A stretch of 64,000 nt of DNA, taken from assembly GCF_900110505.1 (NCBI RefSeq), contig NZ_FODZ01000004.1, forward strand, positions 185,314 through 249,313, given 5' to 3'. Shown piece by piece: positions 1-12,191 of the stretch. The notes beneath the pieces were generated by a model that was not told where the DNA came from, searched no databases, and was given only the letters and a program-made list of their open reading frames with translations. Source of the DNA: Luteibacter sp. UNC138MFCol5.1. Lineage in GTDB: Bacteria > Pseudomonadota > Gammaproteobacteria > Xanthomonadales > Rhodanobacteraceae. How positions within the stretch are numbered: the stretch's first letter is position 1; every line of letters starts with the position of its first letter. The position numbers and the translations under genes were made by a program.

Positions 1-2
1 TC

Positions 3-935
3 GCCCGCGCGATCCCGCACCTTCCGGACGACACCGACGACGACCCGGCCCTCGAAGACCAGGGCATCCGGGTGGCCATCGTGGGCCGCCCGAACGCGGG
101 CAAGTCGACGCTGATCAATCGCCTGCTGGGCGAGGATCGCCTCATCGTTTCCGATCTGGCGGGTACCACGCGCGATCCGATCCGAGTGCCGCTCGAGCGC
201 GACGGCCGGCGTTACACGCTGGTCGACACCGCCGGTGTCCGTCGCCGCTCGCGCGTCGAGGAAGCCGTCGAGAAGTTCAGCGTCATCAAGACCTTGCAAT
301 CCATTGCTGCGTCGCAGGTGACGGTCGTGATGATCGACGCGCGCGAGAACCTGGCCGATCAGGACCTCACGCTCATCGGCCACGCCATCGAGGAAGGTCG
401 CGCCCTCGTCATCGCCGTCAACAAGTGGGACGGCATGGACAGCTACCAGCGCGAGCAGACCCAGAAGGCGCTCGAGCGCCGCCTCCAGTTCGCCGAGTGG
501 GCCAAAACCGTGTTCATCTCGGCGCTGCATGGCTCCGGCCTGCGCGAGCTGATGAAGGCCGTCATCCGCGCCCACGCCGCGGCCACCAAGGAACTGACGT
601 CGAGCGAGCTGACCCGGACGCTGGAGAAGGCGTACGAGGCCTACCAGCCGCCGTTGGTCCGCGGCCACGCGCCGAAGCTGCGCTACGCGCATCCGGGTGG
701 CTCCAACCCGCCGACCATCGTGATCCACGGCAGCCGCACCAAGCACATCGCGCCAGCGTATCGTCGCTACCTGGAAGGCTTCTTCCGGAAGCGGTTCCGC
801 CTGGAGGGTACGCCGGTGCGCATCGATTTCCGCGATGGCGAGAATCCGTTCGCCGGCAAGAAGAACGTCCTGACGGAAGGGCAGCAGCGCCGCCGCCAGC
901 GCATGATCCGTAACGCGAAGCGACGCGAGAAGTAA
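3..935 (+). CDS. der: GTPase Der (EngA), 3' part
   Basis: Ribosome-assembly GTPase that acts in maturation of the 50S subunit. Only the linker, second G domain and C-terminal KH-like domain are in the window; the first G domain lies upstream, and the frame is open from base 3. The acidic linker (PDDTDDDPALED) is followed by the P-loop GRPNAGKST, switch region GTTRD, the DTAG motif (G3), NKWD (G4) and ISALHG (G5). The C-terminal half has the basic tail expected of Der. It ends 27 bp before the rhodanese-MoeB gene, so the two may be co-transcribed. The GTG at 72 opens only the second G domain and is not the true start. Confidence 0.97.
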   Translation, partial: ARAIPHLPDDTDDDPALEDQGIRVAIVGRPNAGKSTLINRLLGEDRLIVSDLAGTTRDPIRVPLERDGRRYTLVDTAGVRRRSRVEEAVEKFSVIKTLQSIAASQVTVVMIDARENLADQDLTLIGHAIEEGRALVIAVNKWDGMDSYQREQTQKALERRLQFAEWAKTVFISALHGSGLRELMKAVIRAHAAATKELTSSELTRTLEKAYEAYQPPLVRGHAPKLRYAHPGGSNPPTIVIHGSRTKHIAPAYRRYLEGFFRKRFRLEGTPVRIDFRDGENPFAGKKNVLTEGQQRRRQRMIRNAKRREK

Positions 936-961
936 GCGTCGCCCTCGTCGAGGAGCCTCGC

Positions 962-2131
962 ATGACCGAACACCTCAACCGTGACCGCTGGCTGGCCGAG
1001 CTCCGGTCCCGCGTTCCGGAAGTGACCGTTACCGAGGCGCTCGCCCGGCAACTGGGTGGCGCGCTGCTGGTCGACGTGCGGGAGGACAACGAGCGCGCCA
1101 CGGGTTCCCCGGCCGGCGCGCTCGGCCTGTCGCGCGGTTATCTCGAACTCCGCATCGAACAGTCCGAGCCGGACCGCGGGCGCGACATGCTCCTGCTGTG
1201 CGGCAGCGGTCAGCGCTCGCTGCTGGCCGCCGACACGCTGCAACGCATGGGTTACCGCCGGGTGTCGTCGGTCGCCGGCGGCATGGGCGCATGGAAGGCG
1301 GCCGGGCTGCCGGTTACGGCCGGCGCGCTCGACGGCGACGCCGCCGAGCGTTACGCGCGCCAGATGCTGCTGCCGCAGGTCGGCGAAGCAGGGCAGGCGA
1401 AGCTCGCGGCGGCGCGCATCGTCGTCATCGGCGCGGGCGGACTCGGCGCGCCCGCCTTGCTCTACCTCGCCGCCGCGGGCGTCGGTCATATCACGGTCGT
1501 CGACGACGATCGCGTCGAGCGATCCAACCTGCATCGTCAGGTGATCCACGCCGATCCGCGCGTGGGGATGGGCAAGGCCGAGTCCGCGCGTCTGACCTTG
1601 TCGGCCCTGAATCCGCGCGTGAAGGTGACGACGATCGTCGATCGCCTGCGCGCGGAAAATGTCGAAGAGCTCATCCGGGATCACGACGTGGTGATCGACG
1701 GCGCCGACAACTTCGCCACGCGCTATCTGCTGGCCGCCGCGACGCGGCGCCTCGGCATCCCCATGGTCTACGCCGCCATCGAGCGGTTCACGGGGCAGGC
1801 GAGCGTCTTCGATCCGCGACGCGACGATTCGCCGTGCTATCGCTGCCTCTTCCCCGAGCCACCGTCGGCCGCCGACGCGCCGAACTGCAGCGAGGCAGGC
1901 GTGCTGGGCGTGCTTCCCGGCCTCGTCGGCATGGTGCAGGCGACCGAGGCGATGAAGCTGGTGCTCGGCCTCGGTCAGCCGCTGGTGGGGCGCTTGCTCA
2001 CGTACGACGCCCTCGGCATGCGCTTTCGCGAACTGACCCTCCGCCGGGATCCGCATTGCCCCGGTTGCGGTCCGGACGCCCGGTTCGAGGGCTACGTCGA
2101 CCTCGAGCGGATGTGCGCCGCGGCCGGTTGA
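962..2131 (+). CDS. moeB: Rhodanese / MoeB-ThiF-type adenylyltransferase fusion
   Basis: E1-like enzyme that adenylates the C-terminal glycine of a ubiquitin-fold sulfur carrier (MoaD or ThiS type), with a rhodanese domain on the same chain. Residues 1-115 are the rhodanese domain: DVRED is the fold signature and C80 in LLLCGSGQR is the persulfide cysteine. Residues 130-389 are the ThiF/MoeB domain, with nucleotide loop GAGGLGAP, acidic VDDDRVERSNLHRQ, and two zinc CxxC pairs (CYRC near 298 and CPGC near 374). In eukaryotic MOCS3 the rhodanese domain is C-terminal; here it is N-terminal. Whether it serves molybdopterin or thiamine synthesis cannot be told from the sequence. Start supported by a GAGGAG-like site 6-12 bp upstream. 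Confidence 0.9.
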   Translation: MTEHLNRDRWLAELRSRVPEVTVTEALARQLGGALLVDVREDNERATGSPAGALGLSRGYLELRIEQSEPDRGRDMLLLCGSGQRSLLAADTLQRMGYRRVSSVAGGMGAWKAAGLPVTAGALDGDAAERYARQMLLPQVGEAGQAKLAAARIVVIGAGGLGAPALLYLAAAGVGHITVVDDDRVERSNLHRQVIHADPRVGMGKAESARLTLSALNPRVKVTTIVDRLRAENVEELIRDHDVVIDGADNFATRYLLAAATRRLGIPMVYAAIERFTGQASVFDPRRDDSPCYRCLFPEPPSAADAPNCSEAGVLGVLPGLVGMVQATEAMKLVLGLGQPLVGRLLTYDALGMRFRELTLRRDPHCPGCGPDARFEGYVDLERMCAAAG

Positions 2132-2148
2132 GGGCGCTTGCGGAAGCC

Positions 2149-2727
2149 CTACGCGCCGGCGCTGATCAGGTCGCTTCTGACGACCGAGTGCATCGTCGCG
2201 TCGACGGACGATCCCTTTACCACCAGTCGCTTACGCAATACTCCTTCGAATCTCCCTCCAAGTCGTTCAGCCGTCCTGCGGCTAGGCTCGTTGCCCACGG
2301 CGACCACGATCTCGAGGCGCTCGACCCGCACCCTGTCGAAGGCGAACCCGATCCCCAGGCGTCCGGCCCGCGTGGCGATGCCGCGCCCCTGTTCCGACTG
2401 GCGAACCCAGTAACCGAGGTTCGCGAACCGCTGCTCCTTGTTTCGCTGGTTGACGCCCATGCCGCCGAGAAGGCGATCGCTGCGCGCGTCCACGATCAGC
2501 ATTTCGAAGCCGTCGGCCAGGAGCCAGTCGCGGCGACATAGGTCGAGCCACCCCCGGGCGTCGTTCGCGCCGTAGCCGGCATGGCACCAGTCCTGCCAGC
2601 GACCGACGGTGTCGACCGACTCGCGAACCGCCTCGGCGAGGGCAGCCACGTCGTCGGCACGATGTGCGCGCAGCGAAACCACACCGTCGGTGAGGTCGGT
2701 CGGGTAGGGAAGCGTCTCGATGGTCAT
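2149..2727 (-). CDS. GNAT acetyltransferase, RimJ/RimL-like
   Basis: Predicted 192-residue N-acetyltransferase of the RimJ/RimL type, which acetylates protein N-termini or small amines. The N-terminus (LTDGVVSLRAHRADDVAALA) is the usual first strand-helix of the family. The central LGYWVRQSEQGRGIATRAG carries the acetyl-CoA pyrophosphate loop (Q/R-x-x-G-x-G/A), and NEPSRRTAERLG is the conserved late helix. It is convergent with the MoeB-like gene, 17 bp apart, and is a single-gene unit facing the REP array. The actual substrate is unknown. Confidence 0.88.
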   Translation of the reverse strand: MTIETLPYPTDLTDGVVSLRAHRADDVAALAEAVRESVDTVGRWQDWCHAGYGANDARGWLDLCRRDWLLADGFEMLIVDARSDRLLGGMGVNQRNKEQRFANLGYWVRQSEQGRGIATRAGRLGIGFAFDRVRVERLEIVVAVGNEPSRRTAERLGGRFEGVLRKRLVVKGSSVDATMHSVVRSDLISAGA

Positions 2728-2782
2728 GCGTCCATTCTAGGCAGGCGTCCGCGCCGCCCGCACGATGCCCGCTGCCGCGGGA

Positions 2783-3100
2783 TCGCCGATACGATCGGCT
2801 CCCACCGGCATACCGCACGGTGCGCCTACCGAAGGGGTGGGAGCCGATCGTATCGGCGAGGGGTGCTCGCCGCATCGCGCGACACGCAGCCCCAGTCATC
2901 GGCGTGCGATGGTCGGTCCGGCAGCGCACCTACCGAAGGGGTGAGAGCCGATCGTATCGGCGAGGGGTGCTCGCCGCATCGCGCGACACGCAGCCCCAGT
3001 CATCGGCGTGCGATGGTCGGTCCGGCAGCGCACCTACCGAAGGGGTGGGAGCCGATCGTATCGGCGATGGGTGCTCGCCGGATCGCGCGATGTCCAGCCT
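2783..3100. repeat. 104-bp tandem REP array with inverted flank
   Basis: This fills most of the 427-bp gap before folD. A 104-bp unit starting CCTACCGAAGGGGTG is present at 2825, 2929 and 3033; the first two copies are nearly identical and the third is cut off near 3100 with a few changes. Each copy opens with a GGTGGGAGCCGATCGTATCGGCGA-type block (24 bp), and an exact inverted copy of that block sits at 2783-2806 opposite 2836-2859. Such GTGGGAGC...GCGCGAC blocks are the REP type common in pseudomonads and Xanthomonadales, moved by RAYT transposases. The repeats are contiguous and have no unique spacers, so this is not a CRISPR array. Confidence 0.88.
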
Positions 3101-3154
3101 GTCATCGTCACGCGCGATCGTCGATAATGCGGCGCTTTCCGCAGGGCGAATCCC

Positions 3155-5564
<2,410 letters not shown>

Positions 5565-5594
5565 CGCCTCCGGGCGCTCGCTCCAGGTGACTTC

Positions 5595-5628
5595 AGGACG
5601 CCCGCCACAAGTGGGCGTTCTGCTTTTT
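5595..5628 (+). terminator. Rho-independent terminator after guaB
   Basis: Stem AGGACGCCC (5595-5603) pairs with GGGCGTTCT (5613-5621), allowing one G-T pair, around a 9-nt loop, and is followed by GCTTTTT (5622-5628). It lies between guaB and guaA, so guaA is either a read-through partner or has its own promoter. Confidence 0.8.
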
Positions 5629-5687
5629 CAGGGCCGCCGCGCCGCGCGCGAGGCCCGTCCCGATCAAACAAAACCGCAGGCCGCACG

Positions 5688-7244
<1,557 letters not shown>

Positions 7245-7289
7245 GCCGACGTCCTTCGAGGACTACCGCCAGCTATCGTTTTCCCCGAT

Positions 7290-7317
7290 CCGGATGCGGC
7301 AGCCGTGCCGCATCCGG
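7290..7317. terminator. 12-bp perfect hairpin between convergent guaA and tetR
   Basis: CCGGATGCGGCA and TGCCGCATCCGG form a perfect 12-bp stem around GCCG, midway between the converging guaA and TetR genes. There is no U tract on either side, so it is at best a weak or bidirectional terminator or a transcript-end stabiliser. Confidence 0.45.
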
Positions 7318-7359
7318 TATCAATGTCCACCGCGAAACGCCCGATCGCCGTCGTTTCCC

Positions 7360-7989
7360 TTAAAGCTCCGTCCTCAAACTGTCGAAGGCGTCCCGCAGGA
7401 AGTTGGCAACCGGTTTTCGCTGGCCGGTCTGATCCCTCCACGCCTGGAGCGCGAGTCTCATCGCACCGACGGACACCACAGCCACCATCCGAAGGGCCAA
7501 CCGCCTCTCAGGCTGCCGCCAGACCTCACACAGTGTGTTGAATAGCGCCTGCTCCTGCTCCGCGTAGTACGCCTGCTTGCGGGCAAGAAGCGATTCGCTC
7601 GAACGCATCAGATTGTCCACGTCCGTCATCTGCTCGGTCGTATAGCGAGCGATGTGCTTCACCATGACATCGCGAACAGCATCGAGTGGCGGCACATCGG
7701 GTGATGTCTTCAGCAGATCGGCCATCAGCATGGCCAAGTCGGCGTCCTGCCAGAACAGGATGACGTCTTCCTTCGACTTGAAATACGAGAAAAACGTGCG
7801 GCGCGAGATGCCAGCCGCAGCCGCGATGGCGTCAAGCGTCGTGCCTTCGTAGCCGTTGGCGAGGAACAGGCGCTGGCCGACCTCGGCGATGCGCTGACGT
7901 GTTTCGCGACGCTTGCGTTCCCGCAAGCCTTCTGTGGGTGCTGTACCTGCGGGAGGCAAGATTCCTGACATTCCGATGCCCTGTTGCAT
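7360..7989 (-). CDS. TetR-family regulator of the adjacent SDR
   Basis: DNA-binding repressor of about 209 residues. The N-terminal helix-turn-helix spans roughly residues 15-60 (RQRIAEVGQRLF, TTLDAIAAAAGISRRTFFSYF), and the rest is the all-helical ligand-binding domain. Start 7989 is taken from the CAT there; an upstream in-frame start (8070) would run through the divergent promoter. It is divergent from the SDR at 8076, and the 86 bp between them carry three evenly spaced palindromes that are its likely operator. The inducer is unknown. Confidence 0.85.
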   Translation of the reverse strand: MQQGIGMSGILPPAGTAPTEGLRERKRRETRQRIAEVGQRLFLANGYEGTTLDAIAAAAGISRRTFFSYFKSKEDVILFWQDADLAMLMADLLKTSPDVPPLDAVRDVMVKHIARYTTEQMTDVDNLMRSSESLLARKQAYYAEQEQALFNTLCEVWRQPERRLALRMVAVVSVGAMRLALQAWRDQTGQRKPVANFLRDAFDSLRTEL

Positions 7990-7993
7990 GACC

Positions 7994-8046
7994 GCACCAA
8001 GTGCATTAAAGTTAGCACTCAGTGCATATTTACATGCACCTAGTGT
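7994..8046. promoter_or_regulatory. Triple 21-bp-phased operator between tetR and SDR
   Basis: Three copies of GCACYNAGTGY start at 7994 (GCACCAAGTGC), 8015 (GCACTCAGTGC) and 8036 (GCACCTAGTGT), exactly 21 bp apart, that is two helical turns. AT-rich blocks between them could hold -10 elements for both divergent genes. A longer palindrome GTGCAT-N6-ATGCAC (8022-8039) bridges copies two and three. Probably bound by the adjacent TetR protein. Confidence 0.7.
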
Positions 8047-8075
8047 ATATTCCGTTTCCTCGGCAGGCAAGGATC

Positions 8076-8990
8076 ATGAGCTCCTGGACAGTCTCCGACA
8101 TCCCTTCCCAACGCGGCCGTACGGCGGTCGTCACCGGTACTGGCGGCCTTGGCTTCCACGACGCGCTGGCGCTAGCCCGTGCCGGTGCGAACGTCATCAT
8201 CGCGGGTCGAAATCCGTCGAAAGGCGCGGCAGCAGTCAATCAGATTCGCCAAAGCGTTCCTACCGCGAACGTGACTTTCGGGACACTGGATCTCGCCAGC
8301 CTCGAATCCATCGAGGCGTTCAGCGAAAGCCTGCGGAGTTCGCGCGACAGCCTGGATTTGCTGATCAACAATGCCGCGGTGATGACGCCGCCGAAGCGTC
8401 AGGTGACGTCCGACGGATTCGAATTGCAGTTCGGCACGAACTACCTTGGCCACTTCGCCCTGACTGCCAAACTGCTGCCCCTGCTGCGCAAGGGCAATGA
8501 ACCACGCGTGGTCAGCCTTTCAAGCGTCGCCGCTCGAAGCGGCACGATCAACTTCGATGATCTGCAAGCTCAGCGCAGCTACAGGCCGATGCGGGTTTAC
8601 GGTCAATCGAAACTCGCTTGCCTGATGTTCGCTCTTGAATTGCAACGACGCAGCGATGCTGCGGGTTGGGGCATCCAGAGTATCGCCGCCCATCCCGGCA
8701 TTTCACGTACCGATCTACTGCCCAATGGCGCCGGCGCCTGGAGCGCCCCGGGTATGGTCCGTCGTTACATGTGGTTCCTGTTTCAGCCGGCAGCGCAGGG
8801 CGCGTTGCCGACACTCTTCGCCGCGACTTCGCCGCAGGCTCAAGGGGGGGCCTATTACGGCCCAGACAAGCTCGGCGAAACGCGAGGCTATCCAACCGTT
8901 GCCAGGGTTCCCCCGCAAGCACTGGATACGAGCGTCGCTGCGAGGCTGTGGATCGAGTCGGAAGCACTCACTGAAGCGGTCTTTCGATGA
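8076..8990 (+). CDS. Short-chain dehydrogenase/reductase (retinol dehydrogenase-like)
   Basis: NAD(P)-dependent oxidoreductase of 304 residues. The Rossmann motif TGTGGLG is near residue 24, NNAAVM marks strand 4, and the catalytic pair is YGQSK (Tyr and Lys four apart). The long C-terminus resembles the retinol dehydrogenase/protochlorophyllide reductase-like group. Start 8076 follows AAGGAT; the upstream in-frame ATGs lie inside the operator. It is divergent from the TetR gene, so expression is probably induced by the TetR ligand. Substrate unknown. Confidence 0.88.
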   Translation: MSSWTVSDIPSQRGRTAVVTGTGGLGFHDALALARAGANVIIAGRNPSKGAAAVNQIRQSVPTANVTFGTLDLASLESIEAFSESLRSSRDSLDLLINNAAVMTPPKRQVTSDGFELQFGTNYLGHFALTAKLLPLLRKGNEPRVVSLSSVAARSGTINFDDLQAQRSYRPMRVYGQSKLACLMFALELQRRSDAAGWGIQSIAAHPGISRTDLLPNGAGAWSAPGMVRRYMWFLFQPAAQGALPTLFAATSPQAQGGAYYGPDKLGETRGYPTVARVPPQALDTSVAARLWIESEALTEAVFR

Positions 8991-9021
8991 AGCCCCCTCG
9001 CTTGGCTAAGCGAACCCACGC

Positions 9022-9069
9022 TTGACACTTCGTCAGCTACCTTGCGATATTCGTACGGTAGCTGACGAA
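9022..9069 (+). promoter_or_regulatory. MarR-gene promoter embedded in a 13-bp inverted repeat
   Basis: A consensus -35 TTGACA (9022-9027) and a -10-like GATATT (9046-9051, 18-bp spacing) are combined with a perfect inverted repeat. TTCGTCAGCTACC (9029-9041) pairs with GGTAGCTGACGAA (9057-9069) across 15 nt, so the -10 sits between the arms. This is a textbook autorepressor layout for the MarR gene at 9087. Confidence 0.75.
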
Positions 9070-9086
9070 TTCGAGAGGCTGGCCGT

Positions 9087-9536
9087 ATGCCGGACGTGGA
9101 AAAGACCGAACACCTGACGGTGGGGGCGTGGACGAAGCGATGCTATTTCGCCGGCCGCGCGCTCATGGATGCGACGCTGCGGCCTTTCGATCTGGGTTCG
9201 ACGCAGTGGTACGTGCTCTGGCATCTGGCGAATCAAGGCCCGTCGGTACAGCGCGACCTTGCCCGCGCGCTCGAGCTCGAACGGGCGACGTTGAGCGGAA
9301 TCGTCGCCACGCTCGTGCGCAAGGGGCTCGTACGGCAGACCTCGGACGGGGACGATCAGCGCCAGCGCCGCCTGGCCCTGACGCGCTCGGGCGAGAACCT
9401 CTGGCGCGAGCTTCCCGACCTCTCGTTCATTCAGCAGGCCGCGTTTGCCGGTATCGACGAGGCCGATCTGGCCACGACGATGCGTGTCCTTCGAGCGGCG
9501 ACCGAGCGGCTGCAAGCCCTCCTGCAGAAGGCATGA
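9087..9536 (+). CDS. MarR-family transcriptional regulator
   Basis: A 149-residue winged-helix protein: dimerisation helices at both ends, with the recognition region LARALELERATLSGIVATLV and the wing LVRQTSDGDDQRQRRLALT (charged D-x-R wing tip) typical of MarR. It lies 4 bp upstream of an NAD-dependent epimerase gene and probably forms an operon with it. The inverted repeat in its promoter suggests self-repression released by a small aromatic or oxidant signal, as in the family. Confidence 0.9.
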   Translation: MPDVEKTEHLTVGAWTKRCYFAGRALMDATLRPFDLGSTQWYVLWHLANQGPSVQRDLARALELERATLSGIVATLVRKGLVRQTSDGDDQRQRRLALTRSGENLWRELPDLSFIQQAAFAGIDEADLATTMRVLRAATERLQALLQKA

Positions 9537-9540
9537 GCTC

Positions 9541-10356
9541 ATGAGCATCCTGATTACCGGGGCGACAGGTCTCGTCGGTGAACGCATTGTTCCGCGTCTG
9601 CTGCAAGCGGGATTCGCCTGCCGGGTGCTGCTGCGGGCCGGGAAACCGTGCCCGCCCGGTGCCGTCGCCGTGACGGGCGACATGCTCGACCCGTCGACGC
9701 TGGCCGAGGCCGTTCGCGGTGTGTCGGCGATCGTGCATCTGGCGGCGGTGTTCCGTACGCAAGACACCGATCTGATCTGGAAGAGCAATCTCGAAGGAAC
9801 CCGCAACCTGCTCACGGCGGCACGGGACCACGCGCCGCGCGTCCGCTTCATCATGGCGAGCACGGGTCACGTCTACGACAGGCATGGCCCGCATCCTGGA
9901 CGAGAGACGGACACCGTCCAACCGGAGCTGGCGTACCCCGCGAGCAAGGTCGCCGCGGAGAACGCGCTGCGCGAGAGCGGGCTGAACGGGTCGATCCTTC
10001 GGTTGCCGTTCGTCTACGGCGATGGGGATGGTCATCTGCAGGCGTTGCCGAAGCACGTGGCGGCCCTCGGGTTTCATCCGGCCAACCGCATGAGCACGAT
10101 CCATCACCGCGACGTCGCCGTCGCGATGACCATGGCACTCGCCGGCGATTTCGATGGCCGGATCGTCAACCTGTCCGACGATGCACCGACGACGGTCTAC
10201 GAACTGGTCAGGCTCGTCGGCGGACAGATGGATGCCTCGGCCGAGCCCATGACGAACCCCTGGCACCTGCATATCGATGGATCGCTTGCGCGGCAGCTGG
10301 GTTTCCGGCCCACCGTGAGGACGGTGTACCAGGCGGCGCAGGACGGGATCCTCTAG
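9541..10356 (+). CDS. NAD-dependent epimerase/dehydratase family protein
   Basis: Extended-SDR protein of 271 residues. The N-terminal GATGLVGERI is the glycine-rich NAD loop, VHLAAVF follows strand 4, and YPASKVAAEN carries the Tyr-x3-Lys pair, so the catalytic residues are present. The start at 9541 is 4 bp after the MarR stop, which implies translational coupling; an earlier in-frame start would overlap marR heavily. Substrate (nucleotide sugar or other carbonyl) is not evident. Probably regulated by the MarR protein. Confidence 0.85.
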   Translation: MSILITGATGLVGERIVPRLLQAGFACRVLLRAGKPCPPGAVAVTGDMLDPSTLAEAVRGVSAIVHLAAVFRTQDTDLIWKSNLEGTRNLLTAARDHAPRVRFIMASTGHVYDRHGPHPGRETDTVQPELAYPASKVAAENALRESGLNGSILRLPFVYGDGDGHLQALPKHVAALGFHPANRMSTIHHRDVAVAMTMALAGDFDGRIVNLSDDAPTTVYELVRLVGGQMDASAEPMTNPWHLHIDGSLARQLGFRPTVRTVYQAAQDGIL

Positions 10357-10461
10357 GCGGTCGCGCGCCGGTCCGCATCACCCACGACGACATCGCCTCA
10401 CGGAATCACTGCGCGCATCCGGTCATGGTCGCACCATGCATGCGCCACGAGTTCCTTCGCC

Positions 10462-11205
10462 ATGGACCCATCGATGATCCGGATAGGATGTGCCGGCTGG
10501 TCACTGCCTGGCGACGCCGCGTCGCGCTTCGCGGGGCAGGGCAGTCATCTGGAGCGGTACGCGCGCGTTTTTTCCTGTGTCGAGATCAACAGTTCGTTCT
10601 ATCGGCCGCATCGGCCCGAGACCTATACGCGGTGGGCAGCGAGCGTGCCTGAGGCGTTCCGGTTCTCGGTCAAGATGCCGAAGGCCATCACGCACGAGCT
10701 CAGGCTGCGCAATGCAAACGCGGACCTGCGTCGGTTCTGTGACGACATCGCTGCCCTCGGTGAAACACTCGGCTGCCTGCTGCTGCAACTACCGCCTAGC
10801 CTCCCGTTCGAGCGAGCGACCGCGAGCCGTTTTTTCGCGATGCTTCGCGCAATGACGAGCACCCGCGTCGTGTGCGAGCCGCGCCACGCGACATGGTTCG
10901 GGGAGGAAGCAAGGCGGGCGATGCGGGATGCGGCGATCGGCTGCGTGCTGGCCGACCCGTCGCCGGTGCCCGGCGTGCTTCCCCTCGGCGATGCCGCGAC
11001 GCTGTACATCCGGCTGCATGGTTCGCCACGCATGTATTACTCGGCCTACGACGCGACCTTCATCGACGCGCTCGCCGGACGGCTCGTCGCCGTGCCGCCC
11101 GGCATGAGCGTGTGGTGCGTCTTCGACAACACCGCCGCGGGAGAAGCGATTCCGAACGCGCTGTATCTGCGGGAGCGCGTCGCAGCGTGCGACGCGGCTC
11201 CCTGA
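10462..11205 (+). CDS. DUF72 (YecE-like) protein
   Basis: A 247-residue protein of the DUF72/YecE family, a TIM-barrel of unknown biochemical role. Diagnostic segments are IRIGCAGWSLPG near the N-terminus, VEINSSFYRPH, FSVKMPKAITHELRL, LLQLPPSLPF and YIRLHGSPRMYY. A second start at 10474 (MIRIGCAGW) would fit the family equally well. It follows the epimerase after 105 bp and precedes a convergent SDR by 13 bp. Confidence 0.88.
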   Translation: MDPSMIRIGCAGWSLPGDAASRFAGQGSHLERYARVFSCVEINSSFYRPHRPETYTRWAASVPEAFRFSVKMPKAITHELRLRNANADLRRFCDDIAALGETLGCLLLQLPPSLPFERATASRFFAMLRAMTSTRVVCEPRHATWFGEEARRAMRDAAIGCVLADPSPVPGVLPLGDAATLYIRLHGSPRMYYSAYDATFIDALAGRLVAVPPGMSVWCVFDNTAAGEAIPNALYLRERVAACDAAP

Positions 11206-11218
11206 CGATGACGCGCGA

Positions 11219-11971
11219 TCAGATGTTCTGGCCACCCGACACTTCGATGCGCTGTGCCGTGACCCAGCGGTTGTCCGGTCCGAGGAGACTCGCGACCGCG
11301 GGGCCGATATCGTCGGGTAGACCGACACGGCCCAACGCGATCATCGCCGCGAAGGCGTCGTTGTACGCGGGCGTGTCGCGAACGGCGCCGCCAAGGAAAT
11401 CGGTCTCGATCGCACCGGGGGCGATCGTATTGGCGGTGATGCCGCGGCTGCCGAACTCCTTCGCCATGTAGAGCGTGAGGATCTCGACGGCGCCCTTGGC
11501 CGCCGAGTAGGCCGAGAATCCGGGGTAGGAGACGCGCGTCAGGCCCGTCGAGAAGTTCACGATCCGGCCGCCATCGGCAAGCAGCGGCAGCAGCGTCTGC
11601 GTCAGGAAGAAGACGCCCTTCACGTGGACGTTGAACAGCTGGTCGAACTGCGCCTCCGTGGTCTCGGCGATGCCCGCCATTTCACCATGGCCGGCGTTGT
11701 TGACCAGGTGGTCGAAGTCGCTTCGCCCCCACGATGCGAGGATCGCGCGCACCTTGTCGCCGAACGCGGCGAAGCTGGAAATGTCGGCGACGTCGAGCTG
11801 TACCGCGACCGCCTTGCGGCCAAGCGCCTCGATTTCGGCGACGACCGCCTGCGCCTGCTCGGCACCGTGGCGGTAGGTGAAGATCACATCGCCGCCGTGA
11901 CGGGCGATGCTGATGGCGGTATTGCGACCGAGGCCGCGGTTGGCGCCTGTGACGAGAGAAACGGTGGACAT
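11219..11971 (-). CDS. Short-chain dehydrogenase/reductase
   Basis: Classical SDR of 250 residues: cofactor motif TGANRGLG at residues 8-15, NNAGHG strand-4 motif, YSAAK active site (Tyr, Lys), and the C-terminal VSGGQNI in place of the usual VDGG. It ends 13 bp from the DUF72 stop (convergent) and starts divergently from an AraC-family regulator across 220 bp, which is the likely controller. Probably a carbonyl reductase; substrate unknown. Confidence 0.88.
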   Translation of the reverse strand: MSTVSLVTGANRGLGRNTAISIARHGGDVIFTYRHGAEQAQAVVAEIEALGRKAVAVQLDVADISSFAAFGDKVRAILASWGRSDFDHLVNNAGHGEMAGIAETTEAQFDQLFNVHVKGVFFLTQTLLPLLADGGRIVNFSTGLTRVSYPGFSAYSAAKGAVEILTLYMAKEFGSRGITANTIAPGAIETDFLGGAVRDTPAYNDAFAAMIALGRVGLPDDIGPAVASLLGPDNRWVTAQRIEVSGGQNI

Positions 11972-12191
11972 GGAAGGCTCCTTCTGAGGGGTGTCGAAAT
12001 GACGGATTCAGTATCGATCCGAGCCCCTCGTGCCGGTTGCCGGTTCCTCGGACCTTCTTGCCCGTTCCTCCGGAGCGGCGGTCGCGTGGCGACGCCGGCG
12101 GTTTGCGGCGGATGGCACGGAGCCCGGCGCAGGTTTGCCTGATCCCACGGATTCGTTGCGCCTCGCACGGTTCGGGGACTACGCTCTGGCC

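Noticed and set aside
2825..3100. CRISPR-like array
   Set aside because: Repeats are contiguous 104-bp units with no unique spacers, and they match the REP class.
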